From positions 82,692 through 146,691 of the forward strand of contig NZ_JAFDVE010000001.1 in assembly GCF_016888005.1 (NCBI RefSeq): a DNA stretch of 64,000 nt, in the 5' to 3' direction. A program made the translations under genes and the position numbers. The number at the start of each line of letters is the position of its first letter. The stretch's first letter is position 1. Under the pieces are notes generated by a model. That model searched no databases, had not been told where the DNA came from, and saw nothing but the letters and a program-made list of their open reading frames with translations. Source of the stretch: Phycicoccus sp. CSK15P-2 (GTDB taxonomy: Bacteria > Actinomycetota > Actinomycetes > Actinomycetales > Dermatophilaceae). Below are positions 25,211 to 34,711 of this stretch, in pieces.

Positions 25211-25870
25211 TCAGGTCGCGAGCTGGCGCTCGCTCTGCACGGTGACTCCGCGCCGCTCGTACTCGAACAGCTCCTCGACGGCGCGCGCAGTCATCGAGCC
25301 GAACGTGCGTTCGAGCAGGTACAGGGCGACATCGAGACCCGAGGTGACGCCGCCGCCGCTGATGAGGTCGCCGTCGTCCACGACGCGTGCGCGGACGACG
25401 TTCACTCCGCTGGCATCGAGCATGTCGATCCCGAGCACGTGCGTGGTCGCCGTGCGCCCTTCGATGAGCCCGGCCATCGCGAGCGCGAGCGACCCTCCGC
25501 AGTAGGCCGCGACCGTGACGTCCGGATTGTCGAGTGCGCGTCCGATCAGGGGCATCGCGTCGCTGGACGCGAACCGGCCCAGAAGTACGGGGATGGTCTC
25601 GTCGCCGGCATCGGGGTCGCCGTCGACGGGGCCGACCGCTCCCGGGACGAGCACGAAGCCGGGCGTATCGGGATCGAGCGTCGTGGACGCCGCGAGTGAT
25701 ATCCCAGGGAGGCCGGAGCGCACGGGACCCGGGCCGCCTGCGCTGACGAGCTCGACCGCCAACGCTCCGCCGAGGACGCCGCTGCCCGCCATGAGCGCCT
25801 CGTACGGTGCGATGACATCGAGCGGGTCGAATCCGTCGAAAAGCACGAGCTGGGCGCGGAGCGGAGGCAT
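25211..25870 (-). CDS. DJ-1/PfpI family protein
   Basis: 219 aa from ATG 25870. The nucleophile elbow AAYCGGSLALAMAGLIEGRTATTH and the upstream Glu in VLFDGFDPLDVIAPYEAL are those of the isonitrile-hydratase/PfpI branch. It is likely a small-molecule hydratase or glyoxalase-like enzyme rather than a protease; the substrate is unknown. It heads a three-gene minus-strand operon and diverges from the GlxA-type regulator, which carries a related DJ-1 domain. Confidence 0.82.
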   Translation of the reverse strand: MPPLRAQLVLFDGFDPLDVIAPYEALMAGSGVLGGALAVELVSAGGPGPVRSGLPGISLAASTTLDPDTPGFVLVPGAVGPVDGDPDAGDETIPVLLGRFASSDAMPLIGRALDNPDVTVAAYCGGSLALAMAGLIEGRTATTHVLGIDMLDASGVNVVRARVVDDGDLISGGGVTSGLDVALYLLERTFGSMTARAVEELFEYERRGVTVQSERQLAT

Positions 25871-25934
25871 GAATGGTTCCCTTTCGACGGATGTTCCCCC
25901 CAATCCTCGCCGCGTCCAGCCGGCTACCGCCATG

Positions 25935-25950
25935 ACTATCAAGACATAGT
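25935..25950. promoter_or_regulatory. Dyad in the DJ-1/GlxA divergent promoter
   Basis: ACTAT (25935-25939) and ATAGT (25946-25950) form a 5-bp dyad around caagac, in an AT-rich patch midway between the two divergent starts (25870 and 25993). It could be the regulator's binding site. Confidence 0.35.
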
Positions 25951-25980
25951 TCGCCTGAATCTCGCCACGGCGTGAGGACC

Positions 25981-25986
25981 TATCCT
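25981..25986 (+). promoter_or_regulatory. -10 box TATCCT of the GlxA-type regulator
   Basis: TATCCT ends six bases before ATG 25993, consistent with a leaderless transcript. No Shine-Dalgarno sequence is present. Confidence 0.5.
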
Positions 25987-25992
25987 GCCAGC

Positions 25993-26934
25993 ATGTACAC
26001 GGTCGTCGTGCTCGCTCTCGAAGACGCGATCGCCTTCGATATGGCCACTCCGATCGAGACCTTCGGACGCGTCCGGATTCCTGATGGGCGGCCCGGTTAC
26101 CGGCTCGTCGTGGCCGGTCCCGAGCCGTCCGTCCAGGCCGGCCCCCTGCGGCTGGCCATCGACGAGGGACTGGACGCACTCGAGCGTGCCGACCTCATCG
26201 TCGTACCCGGTCGGAACGACCCTTCCCGCCTCTCGCCGGCCGAGGTCCTCGATGCTCTGCGGACGGCCGCGCAGCGCGGGACGCGGATCGCGTCGATCTG
26301 CGTCGGCGCGTTCACGCTCGCCGAGGCAGGCCTGCTCGACGGTCGGGATGCCACGACCCACTGGCTTGCTGCGGACGAGTTCGCGTCCAGGTTTCCGGCC
26401 GTCCGACTCGATCCCGATGTGCTCTACACGGACGACGGGGACATCCTCACCTCCGCCGGTGGGGCATCCGGTCTCGACCTCTGCCTGCACATCGTTCACC
26501 GGGACTACGGAACGGCGATTGCTGCGGACGCTGCCCGCCTGGCGGTGTCGCCGCTGCACCGCCCAGGAGGGCAGGCGCAGTACATCGTCCGCAACCGTCC
26601 GACCTCCCGGTCGTCGACTCTCGGGCCGGTTCTCTGGTGGGTCGAGACCAACGCGCACCGCGAGCTCGCCCTCGCGGACATCGCCGACGCGGCGGGCATG
26701 AGCGCACGCACACTGACCCGCAGGTTCAAGGACGAGACAGGGCAGAGCCCGATGCAATGGGTCTCAGGCGTGCGCCTTCGTCATGCGCAGGAGCTCCTGG
26801 AAACCACCGACCACACCGTGGACCGGATCGCCGCCGACACCGGGTTCCCGACGACGAGCAACTTCCGATCGCAGTTCGGTCAGTCCCTCGGGGTCACTCC
26901 GGGCGCGTACCGCAAGGTGTTCCGCCCCGGATGA
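25993..26934 (+). CDS. GlxA-type AraC-family regulator with DJ-1 domain
   Basis: 313 aa from ATG 25993. Residues 1-185 form a DJ-1/PfpI-like domain (elbow ASICVGAFTLAEAGLLDGRDATTHW); residues about 215-313 form an AraC DNA-binding domain with two helix-turn-helix units (LADIADAAGMSARTLTRRFKDETG and VDRIAADTGFPTTSNFRSQFG, then LGVTPGAYRK). GlxA regulators sense small molecules through the DJ-1 domain. Divergence from a DJ-1 enzyme operon suggests it controls that operon. The wobble-base GC bias appears weaker than in core genes, hinting at transfer. Confidence 0.85.
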   Translation: MYTVVVLALEDAIAFDMATPIETFGRVRIPDGRPGYRLVVAGPEPSVQAGPLRLAIDEGLDALERADLIVVPGRNDPSRLSPAEVLDALRTAAQRGTRIASICVGAFTLAEAGLLDGRDATTHWLAADEFASRFPAVRLDPDVLYTDDGDILTSAGGASGLDLCLHIVHRDYGTAIAADAARLAVSPLHRPGGQAQYIVRNRPTSRSSTLGPVLWWVETNAHRELALADIADAAGMSARTLTRRFKDETGQSPMQWVSGVRLRHAQELLETTDHTVDRIAADTGFPTTSNFRSQFGQSLGVTPGAYRKVFRPG

Positions 26935-27134
26935 CCGCTGCCCGCTCGGGTGGGGACGCGAAGGACCGACCGTTCTCATGTCGAGCCCCACCGCGCGGAA
27001 GCCTTCGCGCCGTCTGCGCCAGGGAGCTCACGGGGGCCGAGAGGCGCTCGACGGAGAGAGAGCGGTAGTCCTCGCAGGGAGCGCTGTTGTCCACAAGGGC
27101 TCTCAGCGGGAACTCAGCAGCGTCGTCCTGCGTC

Positions 27135-27140
27135 TAGGCT
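27135..27140 (+). promoter_or_regulatory. -10 box TAGGCT upstream of the BAX-inhibitor gene
   Basis: TAGGCT predicts a transcript starting near 27147, giving a leader of about 44 bases with a ggagga Shine-Dalgarno before ATG 27191. Confidence 0.5.
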
Positions 27141-27190
27141 GGTAGATGACGACGGTGACCATCACCGCCACGACCATCACGGAGGAACCG

Positions 27191-28036
27191 ATGGCCAACA
27201 ACCCGGCATTCAACCGCCTCGAGAAGGACGCACGTAGCGGCTACGCCGGCTTCCGTACCGGCCAGGGCTCGGCCCCTGCGGGTGCCACCCACGCCGCCAC
27301 CGACGAGCTCAGCGCCCAACAGCTGCAGGAGATGTACAGCGCCCCGTCGGCGGTCCAGCAGGGCTCCGACCGCGTCGTCACCATGGACGACGTCATCATG
27401 AAGACGCTCGGCCTGTTCGCGCTCGTCGTCGGGTTCGGGGCCGTCGGCTGGGGCATCGCCGCCGCCAACCCGGCACTCGGCTTCATGGTGTGGATGGGCG
27501 GGATGGTCGCCACCCTCGTCCTCGGCCTCGTCATCGCCTTCAAGAAGGCTCTCAGCGTGCCGCTCATCGTCGGCTACGCCGTGGTCGAGGGGCTCTTCGT
27601 CGGCGCGGTGAGCCAGTTCTTCGAGCAGCGCTACGCGGGGATCGTCGCGCAGGCCGTCCTCGCGACCCTCGCCACGTTCGCCGGCATGTTCATCGCCTAC
27701 AAGGTGGGTCTGATCAAGGTCACGCCGAAGTTCCGCCGGATCGTCACGATGATGATCTTCGGCTACGCGATCTTCGCCGTGGTCAACTTCGTCTTCGCGA
27801 TGGTCACGAACACCGCCTTCGGGTTCGGCGGCTCCGGGTGGCTCGGCATCGGCATCTCGCTCTTCGCCGTCGGCCTGGCCTCGGTGTCCCTGGCGCTCGA
27901 CTTCGACATGGTCGACACCGCGATCGCCACCGGGGCGCCGCAGAAGTACTCCTGGCTCCTCGCCCACGGCATCATCGTCACGCTCGTCTGGCTCTACATC
28001 GAGTTCCTGCGCCTCATCGCGCGCATGCGGGAGTGA
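27191..28036 (+). CDS. Bax inhibitor-1/YccA family membrane protein
   Basis: 281 aa. ATG 27191 is preferred to ATG 27146 because ggaggaaccg precedes it and MANNPAFNRLEKDA fits actinobacterial homologues. After a soluble N-terminus of about 70 residues come seven hydrophobic helices, starting with TLGLFALVVGFGAVGWGIAAA and ending with WLLAHGIIVTLVWLYIEFLRLIA. The family (TMBIM/BI-1) includes pH-sensitive calcium leak channels; the bacterial role here is unproven. Its stop overlaps the next start by GTGA. Confidence 0.9.
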   Translation: MANNPAFNRLEKDARSGYAGFRTGQGSAPAGATHAATDELSAQQLQEMYSAPSAVQQGSDRVVTMDDVIMKTLGLFALVVGFGAVGWGIAAANPALGFMVWMGGMVATLVLGLVIAFKKALSVPLIVGYAVVEGLFVGAVSQFFEQRYAGIVAQAVLATLATFAGMFIAYKVGLIKVTPKFRRIVTMMIFGYAIFAVVNFVFAMVTNTAFGFGGSGWLGIGISLFAVGLASVSLALDFDMVDTAIATGAPQKYSWLLAHGIIVTLVWLYIEFLRLIARMRE

Positions 28037-28374
28037 CCCGACCACGTCGCCACGACGGCGCCGGGGAGGCTGCGGCCACCTCGGCGCCGTCCGCGTCCCG
28101 CGACCCGGTTCCACGGCCGGTGCGCGACGACCTCGACCGCATCCGGCGTCGCTGGGCCGAGCTCCCCGTCGCGCGAGCGGAGCAGGCGGCGCCGGCTGTG
28201 CGCCGCCTCGTCGAGGAGGCCGCCGCGCGTACCGCCCCCGAGGTGCCGGTACCCGACCTCGGCGCCGCGGTCCTGCCGGACCAGCTCACGGTCGTCGTGT
28301 GGGACGCCTACGCACAGGGCCGGGGTGACGGCCTCGCCGAAGCAGTCTCCGCGCTACGCCGCGGTCTGCCCTGA
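28033..28374 (+). CDS. Hypothetical protein coupled to the BAX-inhibitor gene
   Basis: 113 aa from GTG 28033 (GTGA). The sequence is soluble, Ala/Arg-rich and helical (DDLDRIRRRWAELPVARAEQAAPAVRRLVEEAAART), ending in VLPDQLTVVVWDAYAQGRGDGLAEAVSALRRGLP. No family is recognised. The actinobacterial trait of a small partner behind a membrane protein, plus regular codon use, supports it as real. It converges on the thiolase gene 25 bases away. Confidence 0.65.
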   Translation: MTRPRRHDGAGEAAATSAPSASRDPVPRPVRDDLDRIRRRWAELPVARAEQAAPAVRRLVEEAAARTAPEVPVPDLGAAVLPDQLTVVVWDAYAQGRGDGLAEAVSALRRGLP

Positions 28375-28399
28375 CGTCCGGAGCACGCGGCGTCGGCCG

Positions 28400-29623
28400 T
28401 CAGGTGAGCCGCTCGACGACGATCGCCATGCCCTGGCCGCCGCCGACGCACATCGTCTCCAGCCCGTAGCGGCCGTCCCGGGCCTCGAGCCCGTTCAGCA
28501 TGGTCGTCATGATCCGGGTGCCCGTGGACCCGAACGGATGCCCGAGCGCGATGGCTCCGCCGTGCACGTTGAGCCGCTCCGGGTCCATCCCGAGGTCGTC
28601 CGCCGAGGCGAGCACCTGCGACGCGAACGCCTCGTTGATCTCGTAGAGGTCCATGTCCTCGACGGTCAGCCCCGCACGGCCCAGCGCCTGCCGGGACGCC
28701 TCGACCGGACCGAGGCCCATGACCTCCGGCGACAGGGCGGAGACGCCGGTCGACACGATCCGGGCCAGCGGGGTGAGCCCGAGCTCCTCGGCCCGGGTGT
28801 CACTCATGACGACCACCCCGGACGCACCGTCGTTGAGCGGGCAGCAGTTGCCCGCCGTGACCGTTCCCTGCTCCCGGAACACCGGCTGCAGGCCGTGGAC
28901 CGCCTCGAGGGTGACCCCGGGACGGGGGCCGTCGTCGGACGACACGACGGTGCCGTCGGGGAGGGTGACCGGCAGGATCTCGCGGGCGAAGAAGCCGTCG
29001 GCGATCGCCTTCTCGGCCCGGTTCTGGCTCGTGACGCCCCACTCGTCCTGGCGCAGCCGGGAGATGCCGCGGGACGTCGCCACGTTCTCGGCGGTCTGGC
29101 CCATCGCGATGTAGACGTCGGGGAGCTCGCCGTCCTCCCGCGGGTCGTGCCACGGCGCGTTGGACGAGGCGGTCTCCACGGTGCGCGCTGCGGCGTCGGC
29201 GAAGAGTGGGTTCTGTGCCTCGCCCGTGCTGCCACCGGCGCCGGTGAAGCTCTCGTACTGGCTCACGCACTCGACGCCACCGACGACGAAGGTGCCCCCC
29301 TCGCCGGCCTTGACGGCGTGGAAGGCCATCCGCATGGTCTGGGTCGACGAGGCGCAGAAGCGGTTGACCGTCGCGGCGGGGAGGTGGTCCATCCCGGCGA
29401 GCACGGCGATGACGCGTGCCATGTTCGAGCCGTGCTTGAACGACGGATCGGCACACCCCCAGTAGAGGTCGTCGACGGTCTGCGGGTCGAGGCCCGGGAG
29501 CCGGTCCATCAGCCCACGGACCACCTGGACGGACAGGTCGTCGGGGCGCATCTCCCGCAGCGAGCCCTTGAAGGCCCGGCCGATCGGGGTGCGGGCGGTG
29601 GCGACGATGACGGCCTCGGGCAC
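28400..29623 (-). CDS. Acetyl-CoA C-acyltransferase (thiolase)
   Basis: 407 aa from GTG 29623 with gaggaggt just upstream. The thiolase signatures are complete: nucleophile in NRFCASSTQTM (near residue 92), GGAIALGHPFGSTG with the catalytic His, and CVGGGQGMA with the second Cys. It cleaves 3-ketoacyl-CoA with CoA in beta-oxidation, or condenses acetyl-CoA. The N-terminus (EAVIVATARTPIGRAFKGSL) matches FadA-type enzymes. No multifunctional FadB-type partner is adjacent in this window. Confidence 0.93.
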   Translation of the reverse strand: MPEAVIVATARTPIGRAFKGSLREMRPDDLSVQVVRGLMDRLPGLDPQTVDDLYWGCADPSFKHGSNMARVIAVLAGMDHLPAATVNRFCASSTQTMRMAFHAVKAGEGGTFVVGGVECVSQYESFTGAGGSTGEAQNPLFADAAARTVETASSNAPWHDPREDGELPDVYIAMGQTAENVATSRGISRLRQDEWGVTSQNRAEKAIADGFFAREILPVTLPDGTVVSSDDGPRPGVTLEAVHGLQPVFREQGTVTAGNCCPLNDGASGVVVMSDTRAEELGLTPLARIVSTGVSALSPEVMGLGPVEASRQALGRAGLTVEDMDLYEINEAFASQVLASADDLGMDPERLNVHGGAIALGHPFGSTGTRIMTTMLNGLEARDGRYGLETMCVGGGQGMAIVVERLT

Positions 29624-29767
29624 GGGTACCTCCTCGAACGGGCGAGCGGCCGGTCGTCCGGCTGAGCGCTCGCTCGGTGAACCGTCCCAGCGTAGGCGGG
29701 AGAGGCACCTCCCGCAGTGGGCTTCGTCGCGACGGGGCGTCCCTCGGCCCGCGGCGAGCCACGCAGG

Positions 29768-30826
29768 TCAGGCCGGCGAGCTCTCCGTCTCCGGACCACC
29801 GGCCACGGTCTCGTGTCGTGGGTCCTCGGCGGGCGGCACCGGACCGGGCCGACGACGCAGGAGGACGGCCCACCGGCCCCGTGGCCCGCGGCTCTCGCCG
29901 GCCACCTGGGTCGGGGCGACCTCGGTGCCCGCGGTACGCACCGCCTGCCCCGCGGCGACGGCGACCGGTCCGACGCGCTCGCCCCGCAGCGGCTCGGGCC
30001 GACGGTCCTCGGAGTCGGCGCCCCAGATCCGCAGCGCCGCGCAGACGCTCGGCAGCAGGGCTGCCGCTGCACGTGCGTACCCGACGGCCGAGGGGTGGAA
30101 GCGGTCCTTGCTGAACATCTCGGCAGGGGACGCCGCGAACTCCGGACCGAGGAGGTCACCGAGCGAGACGGTCCGGCCCCCGGCCTCGACGACCGCGACG
30201 GTCTGTGCGGCGGCGAGGTCTCGAGACCATCGGCGCATGAGGGTCCGCAGCGGCTGCTGCACGGGCTGGATGGTGCCGAGGTCCGGGCAGGTGCCCACGA
30301 CCACCTCGGCGCCGAGGGCGCGAGCCCGCCGGACGGTCTGCTCGAGGTGCCGGACGGCGGTGGACCGGTCGGTGCGGTGCGTGACGTCGTTCGCGCCGAC
30401 CATGACGAGGACGACGTCCGGGTGGAGGACCTCCTTCAGGGCGTTCGCGAGCTGGCGTTCGAGGGAACCGGACTCGGCGCCGACGACCGCGCGGTTGGTG
30501 AGCCGGACCGGTCGCCCGGTGATGGCCGAGACCCCGTTGGCGACGATGGCCCCGACGGTCTCGTACGGGTGGTCGGCACCCATCCCGGCGGCCGAGGAGT
30601 CGCCGAGGACGACGAGCTCGTAGGGCTCGCCCCGTCCCGCGCCGTACATGCCGTCGTCGTCCGGAGAGGTGTCGAACGGGGTGCCGATGACCCGTCGGGC
30701 GAGGGCCGCCTCGGCCTTGATGACCGCGTAGCCGAGAGCTCCGACCGCGGCGCCGGCGGCAGCCATCCCGCCACCTCCGTAGGCTGCGGTGGCCGCGATC
30801 TTCCGGGCTCGTCGTGCTCGTCCCAT
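29768..30826 (-). CDS. SGNH/GDSL hydrolase
   Basis: 352 aa from ATG 30826. Near the N-terminus is a Gly/Ala-rich hydrophobic helix (IAATAAYGGGGMAAAGAAVGALGYAVI) that may be a signal anchor. The SGNH blocks are VVLGDSSAAGMG (Ser nucleophile), AVVGAESG, VGANDVTHR and DRFHPSAVGYA (Asp-x-x-His). The last 90 residues are Arg/Pro/Gly-rich and probably disordered. It is likely a cell-envelope esterase or lipase acting on acyl or acetyl groups; the substrate cannot be read from sequence. Confidence 0.88.
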   Translation of the reverse strand: MGRARRARKIAATAAYGGGGMAAAGAAVGALGYAVIKAEAALARRVIGTPFDTSPDDDGMYGAGRGEPYELVVLGDSSAAGMGADHPYETVGAIVANGVSAITGRPVRLTNRAVVGAESGSLERQLANALKEVLHPDVVLVMVGANDVTHRTDRSTAVRHLEQTVRRARALGAEVVVGTCPDLGTIQPVQQPLRTLMRRWSRDLAAAQTVAVVEAGGRTVSLGDLLGPEFAASPAEMFSKDRFHPSAVGYARAAAALLPSVCAALRIWGADSEDRRPEPLRGERVGPVAVAAGQAVRTAGTEVAPTQVAGESRGPRGRWAVLLRRRPGPVPPAEDPRHETVAGGPETESSPA

Positions 30827-30911
30827 GTGGCTCGGCCGCTCCTTCCTCGGGTGTCGCCCACCACGGTAACGCCGCGCTCGACGGTCCCGTTCCGCGGTCC
30901 TGCGGGCCTCC

Positions 30912-30917
30912 TACGCT
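30912..30917 (+). promoter_or_regulatory. -10 box TACGCT of the thioesterase gene
   Basis: TACGCT ends six bases before GTG 30924, which predicts a leaderless mRNA. Confidence 0.55.
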
Positions 30918-30923
30918 GGGCGG

Positions 30924-31304
30924 GTGGACGTGGACGCCGGGAAGGCAGAGGTCGAGCGGCGGGTGGGGCCGGAGGACACCGCGGAGGTGCTCGGCTCCGG
31001 CAGCCTGCCGGTGCTGGGGACCCCGCGGCTCGTGGCGTGGGCGGAGGCCGCGACGGTCGCCGCCCTCGCCCCCGGGCTGTCGGAGGGCGAGACGAGTGTC
31101 GGCGTCCGGGTCGAGGTCGACCACCGGGCCCCGAGCGTCGTCGGCGACCTCGTGCTCGTGCGTGCGGAGGTCGTGGCCGTCGAGGGGCGTCGCGTCACGC
31201 TGGACGTCGTCGCGGGCACACCCGACGGCACGGTGCTGGCCCGGGGCACCGTCGAGCGGGTGGTCGTCGAGGCGGCGAAGTTCCTCGGCCGTCTGCGATC
31301 CTGA
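30924..31304 (+). CDS. Hotdog-fold thioesterase, FlK-like
   Basis: 126 aa from GTG 30924. The sequence TPRLVAWAEAATVAALAPGLSEGETSVGVRVEVDHRAPSVVGD is the pattern of fluoroacetyl-CoA-thioesterase-like hotdog proteins, which hydrolyse short acyl-CoAs. The catalytic Thr/Glu/His set corresponds to residues within TPRLVAW..AEAA and VDHRAP. It is probably a housekeeping acyl-CoA thioesterase, not evidence of fluorine metabolism. It stands alone, divergent from the SGNH hydrolase. Confidence 0.8.
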   Translation: MDVDAGKAEVERRVGPEDTAEVLGSGSLPVLGTPRLVAWAEAATVAALAPGLSEGETSVGVRVEVDHRAPSVVGDLVLVRAEVVAVEGRRVTLDVVAGTPDGTVLARGTVERVVVEAAKFLGRLRS

Positions 31305-31306
31305 GG

Positions 31307-31375
31307 GTCCTCTCACCCCCGGGCTGAGGGGCCTCTTACCCCGGCAGACGGGTCTCCCACCCCCGCTGACCTGGA
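31307..31375. repeat. Three degenerate repeats upstream of the CBS gene
   Basis: Three related C-rich segments begin at about 31308 (tcctctcaccccc), 31332 (cctcttacccc) and 31353 (tctcccacccccgctga), at 21-24-base spacing on one face of the helix. They lie 100-170 bases before the CBS start and may be activator or repressor sites. Confidence 0.4.
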
Positions 31376-31483
31376 CGGACGGGCCCGTCCGCGCCCACCG
31401 CGTCGGAGCCGGTGGTGGCCAGTGGCGGGTCCCGCGGTATTCCGTCCGTGGAATTGTTGTCAAAGCGTGACAGTATGCAGGGC

Positions 31484-32860
<1,377 letters not shown>

Positions 32861-32863
32861 AAC

Positions 32864-33664
32864 GTGCTACACCGGATCGCAGCAGGAGCGTCCGTCATCA
32901 TCACCCTTCTGGGGGTCGCCGCCCTCCTCGTCGTGCCCGAGTCGCCGTTCCGGCTCGGTGCGCTCGAGGCCCGCACGACCGCGAGCGCCGTCCCGGCCAC
33001 GGACCGGGGCGCCCTACCGCAGACCACCCGCTCCTCCACGCCCTCGCCCACGGCGAGCGCCGCCCCCACCCTCAGCGAGTCGCCGAGCCCCACGCCCTCG
33101 ACGACCCCGACCAAGGAGCGCTCGCCGAAGCCGCCGGCGACGAAGACGACGAAGACCGCGAAGAAGCGCACGACCGCGGCGCCGGCCACGAGGTCCAAGC
33201 CCAAGCGCACGCCGCGGACCACCCCGCGTCCCGACCCGACGACGGCGCCGCCGCCCCCGGTGGCGGAGGCCCCGTCCGAGGCGCGAGAGGTGCTGGACCT
33301 CACGAACGCCGAGCGGGCGAAGGCCGGGTGTGCCCCGCTGGCCTGGAGCTCGGCCCTGGCGAAGGCCGCTGGCGCGCACAGCGCCGACATGGCGCAGCAC
33401 GACTACTTCTCGCACGACAGCCGGGACGGCCGCAGCTTCGCCGACCGGATCAACGCGACGGGCTACCGCTGGTCGGGGATCGCCGAGAACATCGCCGCCG
33501 GCCAGAGCACGCCGAAGTCCGTCGTCGCCGCCTGGATGAACTCCTCGGGGCACCGCGCGAACATCCTCAACTGCGGGCTCAAGGACCTCGGTGTCGGCGT
33601 CGCCCGGAGCAGCGCCACCGGGAACCGGCCGTACTGGACGCAGGACTTCGGCTCGCCGCGCTGA
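32864..33664 (+). CDS. CAP/SCP-domain secreted protein
   Basis: 266 aa from GTG 32864, three bases after the CBS stop with gggaga upstream. An N-terminal hydrophobic helix (IAAGASVIITLLGVAALLVV) is followed by a Thr/Ser/Pro/Lys-rich linker of about 110 residues and then a CAP domain (about 145-266). CAP landmarks: LDLTNAERAKAG, HSADMAQHDYFSHDS, GENIAAGQ-type (AENIAAGQSTP), and SSGHRANILNCGLKDLGVGVA. Bacterial CAP proteins are secreted and of mostly unknown activity; it probably resides at the cell wall. Confidence 0.9.
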   Translation: MLHRIAAGASVIITLLGVAALLVVPESPFRLGALEARTTASAVPATDRGALPQTTRSSTPSPTASAAPTLSESPSPTPSTTPTKERSPKPPATKTTKTAKKRTTAAPATRSKPKRTPRTTPRPDPTTAPPPPVAEAPSEAREVLDLTNAERAKAGCAPLAWSSALAKAAGAHSADMAQHDYFSHDSRDGRSFADRINATGYRWSGIAENIAAGQSTPKSVVAAWMNSSGHRANILNCGLKDLGVGVARSSATGNRPYWTQDFGSPR

Positions 33665-33704
33665 CCCGGCACCCGGAACGGCCCCGTCGGGTGACACTGG
33701 GGCG

Positions 33705-34187
33705 GTGGAACGGCCGCGGTACGAGAGCCCCGTCGAGCGGGCCATCCGCGAGGCGCAGGAGCGCGGCGAGTTCGACGACCTCCCCGGCGCCGGGAAGCCG
33801 CTCGACCTCGGCGACCCGAACGACCCGATGTGGTGGGTCCGTGCCCTGGCCGAGCGGGAGCAGCTGGACTTCACCGGTGCGCTCCCGCCGGCCGTGGCGC
33901 TGCGCAAGGAGGCGGCGACCTTCCCCGGGTCCCTCGTCGGGCTGGGCAGCGAGGACTCGGTCCGGGCCGTCCTCGACGACTACAACCGCCGGGTGCGCCG
34001 GGACCGGCTGCGTCCTCCGGACCCCGGGATGCCCCAGCTGCTCGCCCCGACCGTCGACGTCGAGGACCTCGTCGAGCAGTGGCGCGCATCGCGAGCCACG
34101 ACTCTTCCGCCGCCCGTCGAGCAGCCTCCGGGCGCGGAGGCTCGACGTCGCCACTGGTGGTGGCGCCGCCGGTGGCGGCGACGCTGA
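33705..34187 (+). CDS. DUF1992 (DnaJ-homologue subfamily C type) protein
   Basis: 160 aa from GTG 33705. The DUF1992 core is clear: ESPVERAIREAQERGEFDDLPGAGKPLDLGD near the N-terminus, then a helical region with DYNRRVRRDRL. The C-terminus is Trp/Arg-rich (RRRHWWWRRRWRRR), unusual and possibly membrane- or nucleic-acid-binding. Function unknown. GACACT (33693-33698), six bases before the GTG, could be a weak -10 box. Confidence 0.85.
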   Translation: MERPRYESPVERAIREAQERGEFDDLPGAGKPLDLGDPNDPMWWVRALAEREQLDFTGALPPAVALRKEAATFPGSLVGLGSEDSVRAVLDDYNRRVRRDRLRPPDPGMPQLLAPTVDVEDLVEQWRASRATTLPPPVEQPPGAEARRRHWWWRRRWRRR

Positions 34188-34256
34188 GCGCCGCCACCCG
34201 CGCGGCGGGGCCGGGGCAGGCTTCCTGGGCCTGGACACGCGGGGTCGGCGTGTCTC

Positions 34257-34631
34257 TCAGCCGAGCTCGTCGTCGTACGCGCGTCGGGCGGCGTGCACGG
34301 CGGGTCCGTGGGCGGCGGCCCAGGCGGTCAGCGCCTCCACGGGAGTGCGCAGGGTCTTGCCGAGCGCTGTGATGCTGTACTCGACCGCCACCGGTCGCGT
34401 GGAGACCACCTCGCGAGCGACGATGCCGTTGCGCTCGAGCCGGCGGAGCGTGGCGCTCAGCGACTTCGGGGACACCGCGGGGATCGCCCGACGGATGTCC
34501 CCCCACCGGTGCGGGGCGTCGCACAGATGGGCGAGGACCTCTAGGGACCACGCGTCGAGGACCTGGTCGAGCAGAGCCCGGTGCGGGGCGTCGACCTCGA
34601 GCGGGAGGTGGGTGTGGTCGGTATCCGGCAC
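34257..34631 (-). CDS. HxlR-family transcriptional regulator
   Basis: 124 aa from GTG 34631. The winged helix is typical: WSLEVLAHLCDAPHRWGDIRRAIPAVSPKSLSATLRRLERNGIVAREV, then a wing and a C-terminal helix. HxlR proteins respond to reactive carbonyls, quinones or oxidants, often without a Cys in this position; no cysteine lies in the usual N-terminal place here (one Cys in HLCDAP). It diverges from a RidA-type gene; several dyads lie between them. Confidence 0.88.
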   Translation of the reverse strand: MPDTDHTHLPLEVDAPHRALLDQVLDAWSLEVLAHLCDAPHRWGDIRRAIPAVSPKSLSATLRRLERNGIVAREVVSTRPVAVEYSITALGKTLRTPVEALTAWAAAHGPAVHAARRAYDDELG

Positions 34632-34691
34632 GAGACCTAGTCTCGTTGAAGTGACGTTCGTCTACCAGGTATAGATCGGGTACCACTACCC
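34632..34691. promoter_or_regulatory. HxlR/RidA divergent promoter with three dyads
   Basis: Three dyads: GAGAC-cta-GTCTC (34632-34644) next to the hxlR start, TACC-A-GGTA (34663-34671) and GGGTA-ccac-TACCC (34678-34691). A forward promoter can be drawn as TTGAAG (34646-34651), 18-base spacer, TATAGA (34670-34675), so the second dyad overlaps the -10 box. This fits repression by the divergent HxlR protein. Confidence 0.5.
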
Positions 34692-34711
34692 GCAACCACC
34701 TGGAGCCTCGG

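Noticed and set aside
27146..27190. Start of the BAX-inhibitor protein at ATG 27146
   Set aside because: The ATG at 27191 has an excellent ggagga upstream and matches homologues; the intervening Thr/Ile residues look like translated leader.
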